From: Rhynochetos jubatus
Taxonomy: Eukaryota; Chordata; Aves; Eurypygiformes; Rhynochetidae
DNA length: 64,000 nt
Assembly: GCA_027574665.1 (NCBI GenBank)
Contig: CM050654.1
Span: 31,887,722 to 31,951,721 of the forward strand
Direction of reading: 5' to 3'
Part shown: piece after piece, positions 37,013 to 50,000 of the stretch
Position numbering within the stretch: position 1 is the stretch's first letter
How the letters are laid out: the number at the start of each line of letters is the position of its first letter
The notes under the pieces: model-generated
What the model was told of the DNA's origin: nothing
Database searches by the model: none
The model's input: only the letters and a program-made list of their open reading frames with translations
Translations under genes and position numbers: made by a program

Positions 37013-38380
37013 ACAACTGCATTAAAAGGTAATAACTTGGTTCAGGAGGATATTTTCACAACATGACTTTGATTTTCCTGGCCTGGAATACACCAAAATC
37101 AATAAGTCTCAAAAGTAGAGCCAGCGTTAAACAAGTACTTAGGAAATAAAGAGACCTCTGTTTGCACTGGATTTAAGTTGCAAGCGGGAATGTGGAAAAT
37201 CTGATTTTTCATACCATGCTTTCAAGATCTTAAGAAATATCTGGATATCTCCCTCCAAAGTACTGCTAGTACATAACAAATACTTTTGCAGAAATTTCAA
37301 CTCTCTACTGCAAATCCTTCTACAACACATCGACTGGTAAATTAGCATGGAGACCAGATTTCATAATGCTACCAAAACGGCATTTTAGACACCTCATTAC
37401 AGGTACCTGCTTTAGAGGCGATTCTTCTGCTACACATTTCATACTCCCCAGCAGAAAGCAAAAAGTATTGTATTCTTGAAAAGTAAAACTTGAGGTTTTC
37501 CAGGAGGGGAAAAGAAAAAAGCAGTAGCTGACCCTAGTACTAAATCCTTGAATCATCTATGTAAATTAGAAGCCCCACTGTAAAATGCCTATTTAAAAAT
37601 CAAGTTTAACACAAAAAAGAAAAAGAGCAAGCCTGAGGAATGGCATGACCCATCATGGCATGACCATCAACTGGTCATGTTGAACCAGTGAAGAACACTG
37701 GGCTTCCAGCCATAATCCTCTACCATACATACATATGGTCTATCCATGACAGACTACATATTTATTCATCTGATTCTGATGAAAGTTACCATAAACAATA
37801 CTGAAATAAACAGTGAAACTTCAATTTGAACAAGACAGAAATCAATTAAACTAAGACCACATATTCCTGACTGTATGAAGGATACCTTTTCTAGAACAGG
37901 CTGCAGTTGTCTGGGGAGGAGGGGAGCACAAAAGTTCACTGATTTCCAAATAGGACTTACATCCCAATGTCACACGTACATTCTGAGAATAGTTTTCCAT
38001 ATAGCATACCTGACATGCTCCATAAACATACATAAACACCTTTTCTACATTGATTCAAAACAGTTTAAGAGGGGAGATCCTCTCATGGAAGTTACTAGTC
38101 TAAAAGCCAAATAATTCATCTGAACTACTGAAGTTTGGGCTCCCCCACAGTCAGAGAGAGGCTCCTTGAGAGGCTGTTTTGTTCTAAGGTGTGGGAGCCA
38201 CAGAACTTTCTGCTTCACAGTATCCGCTTGTCAAGAACTATGGTTTAGAAGGCAAATCCTTCCAAGATCTCAGTCAAATTATGTGTGCACACAGATTTTC
38301 AAAAATGCTCAAAATCTCCTCCATCATAAGAATCCAGATGATGCAGACTTTGGATTTCTTCTGAAGTGTTCCAGAAGAAA

Positions 38381-38404
38381 TTTCTATATATATTTCTATA
38401 TATT
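38381..38404. repeat. 12-base tandem duplication, AT-rich
   Basis: TTTCTATATATA followed by TTTCTATATATT. Confidence 0.75.
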
Positions 38405-38643
38405 GACATGCAAAAACCCCTAAGAAAATCCTCTAGCATTTATAACAATCAAATTGCTGAAACCAATCATAAATGGAATAAAGATGATTTCTTTAAACAT
38501 GATGCACAGCTTTAAATTGAGAAATTCTGGCTTCATTTACGTAAGAGTTAATCTTCAGTGAATCTCTGTATTGGCACCCAGTCCCCTGAGAGCACAGCAT
38601 GACTCTCCCTTTCCAGTATAAGCAACTCCTTAAAACACAAATA

Positions 38644-38657
38644 GGGGGGGGGGGGGG
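38644..38657. repeat. G14 homopolymer
   Basis: Fourteen consecutive G on the plus strand, unusual in this AT-rich surrounding. Its length may be unreliable in sequencing. Confidence 0.85.
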
Positions 38658-39559
38658 AATCTTTGTGCTTTAATTTATCAAAGAACCATATGAAATCATA
38701 ATATAATTTAAATAAGGAAAAAACTATTCCAGAGAGAAGAGATGAAGTCAGACTTACTTATTTTCTAACAAATTTATTTAGCACCCTAACAGACAAAGAA
38801 TGACAGTCTCACAGCTAGTCCCTGCCTTGAACAACCATTGGCCTGAAAAACTGAGTTATTCTTTCAATCAATCGTTCTTTCATTAAGAACCCCACACTTG
38901 GTTCTCCACACAGCTAAAACCAGTTTATCCCAGGCAGACTTTCAATTGCTTACACATCTGCAAACTGATGCACATTGAGTCCATATTTGCCAGAATTTGT
39001 TTAAAATTTCTTTTTCTTTACAGAATTAACTTTTTTCAAATCTCAAGTTGCCATAAATATCAATTGTGATCTTTTGTCACCTTTAGTATATGATGTTGAT
39101 AATTTTGTATCTGCTTATGCCTTCTGAATTTGCCTAAATCCCATTTTAAGGCTTACTTCTAATTTTCTTTTTCTTCCTGTCCTCTTTCTCAAAACGCTTC
39201 CTTGAATTTGACTTTTCCACAGACGATCTTTTCGTTTTTATATGCTCAACTAACTATTCAATCTTCAGTTTTTCTTCCCATATGTTCGTCTCCTCTGCTA
39301 AGCTATGCCTTTCCATAGTCTATAAATGTCAAAGTCTGCAACATCTCTCCACCTGTGAGACTCTTAACTAACAAATCGGTCTGCCAGTACAAGCCTGCAA
39401 TAACATTTTTAGACCAGCAGTAGTAACAATGAAGTGCCAGGTATAACACAGATGCTATGAAAACCTTCTCCAGTCTGAAGACACTATAATGCATTTGTTT
39501 CAATAAGATGTGTCATTCCACACACATCCGTATCAACTTTGCAGAGAGTTTACAAAACC

Positions 39560-39573
39560 AAAAAAAAAAAAAA
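39560..39573. repeat. A14 homopolymer
   Basis: Fourteen A following CC, then TC and a further A run. Confidence 0.8.
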
Positions 39574-40466
39574 TCAAAAAATAGCATATACCACCTAAAT
39601 TATGGTTTTAAAATAAAAATGCAAGAGTAGTAAATTTGAAAACAAAACAAAATTGAAAGACCCAACAACCACACTACAGAATGCAGTTCAAGACTGCTTG
39701 ATGTTGAAAACGGTCAAGAAATTGATGTCTAATATACTGAGACTGTAAAGCAGAAGATAAAGTAACGGCTCGTCATTTCCATCAGCGCATCTTGCACGGA
39801 CATATGTTTTTCCAAATAAAGTGTCCAAACAGGATGGAATTTACAAATGAATGTTAGCCCAAATCAGCACAAGCAGTTTTCTAGCAACATAAGCCTCTAA
39901 TCATCCATATTTAGCAGTCTGACTTTAATTAGCTATGTATGCTGAAGATGTTCCTTGTAAATAATTAGGAAGTAAATTTTTTTCAGCTTAGAGGCTACTT
40001 AACAGTTATGTTTCCAAACAAATAAATAATTCCATGTTGTGTAGTCTGGTATTACTATGGAACTACCGTGTACAAATATTTTTAAAAAAATAATGTTCCA
40101 GAGGAAAAAATCTTGTTCAAGCTAAAATTTGGTAGACAGGAAAAAAGACACTTACAGACCCTGGAATGTGCATATTTTTTCCCCTTTTCTTTTATATAAG
40201 CAACTTTCTAGAATGAGCCTATCCCTAAAATCTTTTCCTTAGGAATTTCAAGCTTGCAGCTGAATAAGATTAAGGATACTACATGAACTCCTAACATTTC
40301 ATTTCACATGCTGTGCACACCTAGACAATGTCCTTAAACAAAACCAACAGTAACTGAAGCTAAATACAAACATTGTGGTATTAAGCATAGAAGAAAACCA
40401 CCATGCAAAATGTTGGCTTCCAGGGTAGTGATGTGGTTAGACAGCATTTCTAATCTGGATTTTTTT

Positions 40467-40479
40467 TATTATTATTATT
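40467..40479. repeat. Short (ATT)4 microsatellite after a T run
   Basis: A T run followed by four ATT units. Confidence 0.75.
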
Positions 40480-41017
40480 CTTAATCCTTTCTAAAAAGTA
40501 CATAAATCCTTACAAATTCTCACAGTGTGCCCTCTAATCTTTCTAATACCAAAGCAGAGTAATGTGTTTCAAGCATTTTCTACTGGGAACAAATCTCTGT
40601 CACTCAATACTCCACTCACAAAAATAAACCCAAAAAAGCAAACATGAAGAAATCCACCTCATAGTTTTTTCTCCTCCACTTATTTTATATAAGTGAATAC
40701 TTACCATCAGACTCCTACATAACCATTTCATTATACTAATTTCCTTTCACCAAGTCCTTCCTCCGAGGCAGAAGAAAAATGAGTTGCAGAGGGCATGTGT
40801 ATGAGAGAGGAAATGAGAGGAAACCAGAGCTGCCAGCTGAAAACCCCTTAGTTGACTTACTGATATTGCAACTCTACACCTAAGCGGCACATTTTTACTT
40901 GGTCCAGCTATTCTATTATTTTAGACAGACTGCCTTCAATAACCTCTAAACCATTTATGAAATCTGGGTAGAACCTTTTGAGCTCTTTAAAAATAGGAGC
41001 AAAAGGACAGACAGCCC

Positions 41018-41215
41018 CTGGGTTGGAGTATGTGTCTGTTGTTTGAGAGTCCTGGTTGAATTCCCCGCTCCATAATGGGCTGCCTGCATGACCTCAGGCA
41101 AGTCACTAAGCCTCTCTCTTGCCACGGCTTCCCATTTGTAAAGTGGGGATTACTGTATATCCTTACCACAAAGAAGTGCTGTGAGGATAACTATACTAGA
41201 GGGTGGGAGTCAGGC
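41018..41215 (+). repeat. MIR-type SINE (ancient amniote repeat)
   Basis: Key pieces of the MIR consensus appear in order. They are GGTTGAATTCCCCGCTCC (tRNA B-box region), then GCATGACCTCAGGCAAGTCA and CTAAGCCTCTC (consensus TGTGACCTTGGGCAAGTTAC then TTAACCTCTC). Next come CATTTGTAAAGTGGGGATTA (consensus CATCTGTAAAATGGGGATAA) and GTGCTGTGAGGATAA (consensus GTTGTTGTGAGGATTAA). The 3' tail of the element is missing or too diverged to see. MIR copies predate the split of birds and mammals, so this is an old insertion. Confidence 0.87.
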
Positions 41216-41890
41216 TACAGTAACAGGACCACATAAATAGCATAACTAGCAAAAGGCACAAAATTACAGGAAGCTGGATCTCATTATAGGTTTCTTTTTC
41301 TATAAATCAGGGGGTGTTTCCAAGAAGTACACATTTTAAAACACTAGGTAAAATTTATTCCCTTACACAGATCCCTGTATTCAGAGGTTTGCTAGGGACT
41401 AAATATTATCCACTATGCTTCAAAACCTGCAGTATTTCAGAGTTTCTTTCATTTCTAAACTTGCTTGACAGCTTCCCCTTTTCACACACCTTATTTCCTT
41501 TCCTATAGCTTCTTTCTTTACCACAAGTTCTAACATGTGGTTACTACACTTCTATACAAATCTATAACCGACCACATTCTCCACAGAACTGAGTTATCAC
41601 AGCCATGTGACTTGACTATCTTTTCAGTCTTGCCTTACGAGACCACACACAATCATGCTTGTGTGACGTTCAGATCTTGTTGTGCCCGTGCTCTATTTGT
41701 AGGTCTTGCAGAGGTCTTGTAGGTTAAGCAGGGCCTCAGAATGTGTCCTGACACTAAGGCAGCAAGCGAGATTTTGTATCAGTCCTGACTCAACTAGGGT
41801 TTCTTCCTCTGCTGTCTCATCCATAAATGACTATCATCATCTCACTTGTTCCCTACACACTTGGTTTCTAGAAAATCCCTTTCATCATAA

Positions 41891-41932
41891 ATTTTCAAGG
41901 CATTTTCAACCATTTTCAAGGCATTTTAAACT
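41891..41932. repeat. 21-base imperfect tandem duplication
   Basis: ATTTTCAAGGCATTTTCAACC followed directly by ATTTTCAAGGCATTTTAAAC. Confidence 0.8.
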
Positions 41933-44003
41933 TTGACACCAACTATCAGATGTGGCAGTAGGAACAGGATCAGATTCTAACTCTTCACACACAACTCCAT
42001 GATCCAAAAATTTTGGAAGTTTAAATTCTGGCAACTCCATGTGTGTAAAATCCCTGGGTATATTCCCACAGTATGTATTTCTGTAACTGTCCTACACAAA
42101 TGGGTATTACAGATCAACTTGGAAGTTGTGCTAAAGCTTAGGCTCATTAAAGTGACAACAAAAAAAAAAATCCAGACTAAGTTACAATTTCATTTGGGAC
42201 CATCCTGTCAAAGATTTTCCCAGAGGTAAGCAAGTTCTTCAAAACTCATCATTTCAGTACCTTGGATTTCACACTCAGCAAGTCAGACATGAGGCTTTGT
42301 GTTAGCTAAAATCTTGTACACAGCAAAGGGAAAGAACCAGTTCAAACTGGCCCAGGTGCTCATTTTAACAAAATACTATTGCAGCGCCTGTGCTTTATTC
42401 TAATACAATAATGTTCTCCAGGCTGCTTTAGAGACTGAAATACCGTTAAGTTCCAAAGGAGATGTACGTATGCGAGATGCTGACACAGCGTTTGAGCTAC
42501 ATGGTAGAAGCATTCTGAAACGAAGCTAGGTTATTTTCTTACATAGCACTGTACAATATCTTCTAGGAGTTGGGGCTACACTGAGGTAAGATGAGAACAG
42601 AAATGTTTTGTAACAGACTTCCATCAGTCTACTCTATGACTTGGGTATCCTTCCAAGAAAAAGGACAACTCTTTCAGGGCTTCTGCGATGCTCAGTTCAT
42701 TAGCTTTTGTTGACTATGTAAATCACAACAGTGGTAGGAGTGTCCATAAGTAAAAGTGGCTAACCTGGTGTGACTGAGAACAAGCTTCATAATATTCAGC
42801 TGACAAGTCTCCAAAAGAAACAAAAAGATATTGTCATACAGCTAATATGACACAGGACAGAATTGCTTTTAGCAGAGAGGTAAGAAGAGATTCTATTTGG
42901 CTAATCAATAAATTTGGTGCTTATATTATATTTGCACAACTAACGCAGCATGGGCTTTAACCTGAAATGGTTTCCATGGTACAATCACATAGCTGGGTGA
43001 GGAATTTCATCTTGACCATATATAGAAGAATAACTCAAAATTATGCTTAGTGACCTACACTTATTCAAAGATAGGTTTATTAGAGCAAGAAGGATGGCAA
43101 TGGAAACCCTTTATATAAATCATATAAGGAAAAGATTCCCACTTGTTCTTAACAAGGAAAAAGAAAATCATGCCCTCCCCAGCCCTCTGTGCTAGCCAAA
43201 AAATCACTAGCAAGGATGTGACTTTCTTGCAGAAATACAGACAGTTCTGAACATCCTCTAATTTTGCTCAATTTCACAGTGCTGTTTAGGATACTAAAGA
43301 TACTGGACCCACTGGATTTGTACAGATATCTAACTTCACCTACTGTCAGTAGTCAGGTTGCTGCAAAAGAACATTTTAACACAGCCCTGGTACTTGCCCT
43401 TAGACGATTATGCCTTAATGGTTTATTGATATATTAAAGTAGCTGCAAAGGGTATTTCAGGTACAAGGAAGGATTGTGGAAAAACATATAAAAGAGAAAA
43501 GGATGTATACCTTTGATAACATACAGTCATCTTGATTATAAACAGACATGCTACATTATTCAATTATTCCATAACCACTAAGCATTAAACTTTAAGAAAA
43601 AACATGCCCATTACAAAGCAGCCGAACATGTGCCCTAAAAGAATGCAATGACATTTTAAGACTCAAAACCTTGCATGTTTAATTTGAAACATCAGATTAA
43701 GGAGCAGTAAATCAGGAGAGACCACAAGAAACAGCTTCTTTGCAGCTGTTGGGTTAGAAGAAATATGAGTAACTAAATGTGACATGCATTGGGCAGGTTC
43801 AGTACAGCATCCATACCTAAGAATTATTTGATAGCAGCAAATTGAAGCCAGAGGGAAACCCAGATGGCATAAGGGATGCAAGCTGGGCATGTTCTTGCTG
43901 ATTCCAAAGTGGCTTTCCTATAGAAGCACATTGAGGAGAGTAATTCAATCTGACTTCAAAACCTGCTGCAATTCTAGTTTATAAGCAACATTTAAAAAAG
44001 AAG

Positions 44004-44018
44004 AAAAAAAAAAAAAAA
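44004..44018. repeat. A15 homopolymer
   Basis: Fifteen A within a purine-rich stretch on the plus strand. Confidence 0.8.
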
Positions 44019-44122
44019 GGCAAGACCTACAGAAAGGTTTCCAGTATCCTAAGCAGCAGATCAGTGGCAATAAAATTCTACTGATTTTCCTTTAAAGGAT
44101 CATCCCTAGTACTCAATATACC

Positions 44123-44140
44123 AAAAAAAAAAAAAAAAAA
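44123..44140. repeat. A18 homopolymer
   Basis: Eighteen A following CC, not linked to a recognisable retroposed copy. Confidence 0.85.
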
Positions 44141-45588
44141 TCGAAACACCTTAGCCTTGGGACGGTTTGGACTAAAAATCTCAATCTGAATTTCATTGGC
44201 AGCTGGTCTCAAAAAGGAACAAGCTGCTAATAATACCTTCTGTAGCCCTTAAAGAAGGATTTTCCTATGCTTAGCATGCACTTATATCTGAAGAAAGAGA
44301 TCACACCAGTCCTCATCTTATCAATAAACCTTTATACTTAATTTGCACCTTATATCTTCTGCTTTACAAGTATGGAAAATAAATTATGGAATTTGGTATT
44401 TATGATAAAAATATACATGTTTCAAAGATCATCAAAAATTCAGGGGCTTGTGGGTGTGGGTATGACTCTGATCACTGAACAGCAGGACCTGGACTACTAA
44501 GCTATTTTTGCAGGAAGGAAAACAATTTTCCCAGGGCTGATACACCTTTCCGGACATACATCGATGCAAGTAGCAGAAAAACCTGTATGAAGACATTTGT
44601 TTCAGATCATCTTCACATAACAGATGAGAAACTCCAACCTGTTTCCTACCTCCAACTCACATCCATGTGGCATCAGTGACTGAACACCACAGAATACCAG
44701 AAGGGAATCCCAGCTGACTGGATTTAAAGGCACTTTGGTGAAATATTTCAAATAGAGACTCTTGAAGCCTTCTTGCAATGTAATTTGCTATTCTAGGATA
44801 AACTTTCAGCACCGGTGGCAACCATGTGGAGGTGAAGCATGTCAGTTTGATAACATGAAGTTTCAAGTACACAAGCACAAATTTGCAGTCACAGCTCTGG
44901 CTTCAGACCTTAATACTCAAGATACGCAAGCCCAGTAATACTGCTTTGCTAACAGCAGTACATAGCACTTAAGTGGCTCGGGTGGAAGGTATTGTTTAAG
45001 TCATTTGTATGTATTACTCTCCCAGAATTAAGAAAAAAGTATTCAGTACAAGACCATAGAGTTGGAAAACAATAAAAAAAAAATAATCAAGATGTCAAAG
45101 ATCCAAGTACTGAGTAAGAAAAAAAGACTAAATAAAAGTCTTAAAGAAAAATCTTATTTCCTATTTATTTTGTAAGGTAATTCCTTATATCTGAGTGCAG
45201 GTTTCAACAAAGCTACCAAGTTTAATTCTGGAGCAAATTAGCATGCAGCAAGTTTTGAGAGGTCTGCTTACCACTCGATGCAAATAAGAAGTTTTATAGA
45301 AAAAGTCGTATTTTTGCGATGTCTTAGTGGTGGTAGAACGTTACGCCAAATCAGTGCTTTACAGTGAAGCTGTCAGGTTTTTTTAGGTTCCACATTTCAA
45401 GGAGTAACCACATTAACTTCACTTGATGTTGATGCTGCAGGTGGTCAATGCTATTGCCCATTTCCAAGCCAGTAGGGCCATAAAATTGCATGAAAGGTGA
45501 GTCATGGAAGATCTGTGGTTCATAAACCACAGAATTTTTAGTCTCTAAATTTTGCTTTCTGCTTTAGTTGCAAATTTAGCCAGAACTC

Positions 45589-45607
45589 AAAAAAAAAAAA
45601 AAAAAAA
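45589..45607. repeat. A19 homopolymer
   Basis: Nineteen A followed by GAAAAAG. The preceding sequence is not a recognised repeat. Confidence 0.85.
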
Positions 45608-46859
45608 GAAAAAGACACCCAAATCTGCCAAGTTGTATGCCATTTGGGAAAATGAACACATGCACTCTCCTGGCCGAGGTGTGTGAACCCTGGGGTAATG
45701 TTGGAAAGAAACCTGTTTACTTCAGCCAGAGCTAGACAGGGCCATGGACAAACATCACTAAATTTCAAATTATACTGCAAATACTTAATACTAAAGGAAT
45801 TAGGCTTTTTGTTTGAAAAGCCACCAGTTCTTCATGCTGAGATACTGTGCACAAGGCCAAATCCTGTGCTGCCTTCCATTCTGTGTAGTCCCATTAACTG
45901 TCAGCAGAAAACCTAGCCCATAAGTTCTCCTGCAAGCTTATTTTCTCTGGAAACAGCAGTTTTGTACATGTATGCAAGCCAGCATACTCCTGTAATCTTT
46001 AGTTATACATCAATCCTTAACAATGCATTTGGCACTGGAAGAAAACAGAAACACCACCTTGCTGAAAAGGTTATAAACTAGGTGTGAGATGGAGCTGCAC
46101 AATGACCATACCTTTTTTTCTTAATTAACAAAGAATTGGTTTTATTCCATAAAAGCACTAGATAGCATGCAAAATTTATTGCAGCAAGATGCTCCATATA
46201 GTCAGATAGAGAATTGACAAGAACATTTACAATTAGATTACAGAAGTAATTTTTCTGCAGGGGCAACCGCTCTCCAAATTTCAGGATGAAGCAACGTCTA
46301 CTAGAGAGAATGAGCCTGTGGTTGGTCCACAACACCCTGAAGCCCAGATTACCCATCTGACACAGGACAGCTTCTTGTGACTTTCTTCCTGTCTCTATTC
46401 ATAGAAAGAACTGAAAGCTTTCAGAGTGCCATCCAGGAGAGCTGTACCAGAGATCAAGAAGTTAAAGCAGTTCTCCCATGATGAAATGTGAACCCCTACA
46501 TGCATCTTTTGAGCGTGAGACTTCTTTTCTACTTTACTAACTCCTAAGACTGAAGACATCTCCTAGCTAGTAAGGTTCCACATCCAGCATTGCATGTGGC
46601 ACTCCAAGCCTGAACCAATTGGAGACTTTGGAAACAAGCAAACAAAGAGCAGTAGAATTTTTATAAATCCTGAAATGGAATAATTGCCCAAGTGGGCCCC
46701 ACTAGGTGGAGAAGTTAAGGTGGTAATTGTACTCAAACACTTAACAGATTTCTACAAAGAAAATGAAGACATATATTCCAAATGTACATGGGAAATAAGA
46801 TTTTAATTGTACCGGGAACAACTTAGACATTAGGGAAAGAGGTTAATAAATAAGAATTG

Positions 46860-47018
46860 AAGCTGTCCTGGAAGAGATTGCACAAGAAATCCGTAGATTC
46901 TTGAGATTTGGAAGCCACACAAATGTGTGTTAGGAACAACATGTACAATTGATTTAGCCTTGGACATGGGAAAGACTCAATGGCCTACTGAAGTCCCTTT
47001 CAATCCCATGACTGATTC
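46860..47018 (+). repeat. Likely old CR1/L3-type LINE 3' end
   Basis: The segment ending GACTCAATGGCCTACTGAAG, TCCCTTTCAATCCCATGACT, GATTC follows the order of a CR1-family 3' end: a GACT..ATG(A/G)CCT block, then AGGTCCCTTCCAA, then CTATGATTC. It is more diverged than the other copies, and its 5' boundary is a guess. Confidence 0.5.
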
Positions 47019-50000
47019 ATCTGACAACTGATGTTAAATTTGGACCACAATATAGGACTTTCATATGCTGGATACGGGCCAGCAAGAACTATTATTCTGT
47101 AGAGAACACTATAAATCTGAAAAGAAACAACTGTTAGAGGTAGAAAAAAAATGCAGCCTGTGAAAACGATGATATCAATACATAAATCATTAACATTGCA
47201 GAGCTTAGCGAGGAGGGGGGAAACAGAGAATCTGGTTTAATCTCACTTAAACACCAGTTGGCAAATCTCAACCAAATGTCCATTTCTGATAAGTGAACAC
47301 AGTTTTCATTTAAGACTGTAGAATGTGGGACATGCAGGCAAAGAAAAATCAATGCCTTTAAAGACATTTCCATTTTCAAGCATGAAGAAGCTGCCCTGTT
47401 ACATTTAAACATCTTACCGCATAAAAAAGTTTTTACATACTTTTAATGGGTTTGTAAATTAGAGGGTTGCAGTCTTAGCTGAACCAATGTGACGTGATCT
47501 ATGTTCACAAAAGCACACAAGGCGCATTCTCGAAGCTATCAGCTTAAAAGTGTATGTAAAAGAAGATTCAAATGTAAAACACAGTGGTTTGGAGCCTCTT
47601 CACGTTTCAGTGTGTCTGGTATGAACAGAAGAATGGTTGGAGTCAGTCTGAGATCCAGTTCTGTCCCAACTGCTCTGCTTCCAGTTGGGAGACAATCCTA
47701 AGAAGGGCTCATTTTCCTTCTGCACAAAAATTCATTAGAATGGTTCTTCTTATGAAATTCAGGCCCCATCCAATCCTCAGAGCCTTTTCACACAGCGTAT
47801 CTGTCCAATGAACACATCAATGTTTACCCCATCAGCAGGGAAAAAAAAAGTAGCAGGAATCATAAAATCTTTCCATCATGTCCACAGAGCAGAAGCTTTT
47901 GGATGCCCTTCTGAAAAGCCAAATAGCACTGTGATGCTCTTGTGAAGATGTTCTCTAGAGGCTCGATCCTGTCAGTCACATCAACCTGTCTATCACATTG
48001 GGAGTAACTGGCCTAGCTCTCCTCATGGGCAGTGAAAGCTGGGAGGTGAACACCATTTCATGCCACTGCAGGCAGAGATGATCCCTAGCAAGGGGAGAAC
48101 AGCGGAAAAATAGGAAGAATTGAGATTAAACCAAACAAAAATGTATAAGAAGGAAAATAATCAACAGGAGATTAAAGAGAACTCTGAGGATACAGAAAGG
48201 CACTGAGGAGTGGGGAAGAGTAGTCACACAGGCAGAGAGAATGTTAACAAAGAACATATGATGAAGGCTGTCACAGGACAACCAACATTCAGTGGTACTG
48301 GCAGTATGGTTGAGAATCATGATGGCCGTTGTTGAATTCTACAGATTTAACTGAATGAACTTCAGGACATTATCTTTCATTCCTCCTGCCCCATATAAGA
48401 GCAGACAAATAATCCAAGAATGACTGAGGTTGAGACAAACCTCTTTTGACTGACTTCCACCTACAAACTCGGTTGTTGAAAATCCATTCCCCCCTCCATG
48501 CCCTCCCTCCCCGTTTTTTAAAGCTTTGTTGTTCGCGAAGTGTTTTATATTACTCCCCACCCAAGTGCCTCACTCAATCTGTCCAGTTGCCAGCCTAGGG
48601 CAGTTCTCCTTTATCCCAACAACTGCTCTGGATGCCAATAATGAAAGTGAGCAGGTCAGAAAGGCGCCAGTTATCCAAGTGTTTACACAGATGTGAGATG
48701 TGCAGTGTTGGTATCAGAAACAGAGAAATGCATTCTTCACTTTTTTTAAGATAAACCATTAAAAGGTTTAAAAGAAAACATGTATGAAAAAAGCTAGTTC
48801 TTCAAATGCTGCTGACACTTCACATCGCATTACCTCTTTTGTATATACAAAATTGATCGTGTTTTCTCCATTCTCATATCAGTTCCTTTTGAATGCAGAG
48901 CCTACCAGAGATTTCTTCTTTAATGACAGATTAGGAGAATCAACCCTTTCCTCCCCTTAAACCCACCACCACACTGAGATACTTACACTTTTAACAGACC
49001 AGCACATTGAAACCTTGAGATTAAAATTTGATCTCTGTCAAATTTACTCTGACAGCCAGTTTCAGCCATGAAGGACAGAGGGCACAACCCAGGCAGTTTC
49101 TGTGTTTTGCTCCTGGTCACACATTTTATTCCATGAGTAGTACATCTGAGGTGAGCAACAGAAAAGGACTGCCAGTGCCTTCAGTGAGACCTGAGTAGGG
49201 AACCAGCTCCAGGCAAGCTCTACACTGACAAGCTCTTGCCAGGAGACTTCAGTGCGCTCACTACAGAGCTCTGCAGGCTCTGAAAACCAAGTTTAGAACT
49301 GAGTGCAGTTTTAAACCCTGCAGAGAAGCTCTAAACCAGATGTGCCTCGGGGGATCATTTTCCCATTAAAAAAACTAACGGTATGCCTCAGTTCAAAAAG
49401 GTGTTCATGAACAAAAGATTCTTAATTAACCTGGAAATAACAAAAGAAACAGGAAACCAGATCTTTGATTGGTATTAATGGGTAAAAAGTTCAAAGAATT
49501 TGGTAAAGCTTGGGGAGGAGGTTTGAGATGATATCAATAAAATCCATATCATTTTCCCCTTAATCAGAGTGTGTTTTCCTACATCAGGAACAACAGGAAT
49601 GTTACCCTACGAAATTGTCACAGAAAGTGACAAATTGCAATGAGACTTCTGCAAACCACAGAAATCCCCTTTCAGACAAAAAAATCTCCATGTCACAAAT
49701 CTAGAAACCAGCACCGAGGGGTAAGAGAAAAGGGTAGAAAACTGCATTTTCCAGAAGACCCACAGATACAGCAGAGGCAGAATTCTAGCAAAGGGCGGTT
49801 TGGCCATTTCCACAAGATTTGGATTTCTCGTGGAGGTTATTGGAAAAACACTGTTTTAATAAAAGACAGTTGTAAGGATAATCTATATCGAGAACCAGTA
49901 AATAGAGTAGAAATAATTGCCCTGAAAACTGCAAAGGTACACGAACAGAAAGTTCTTTGGTATTACTGAGGAAATTCCTGGAATATTTGCACCTCGTGAT

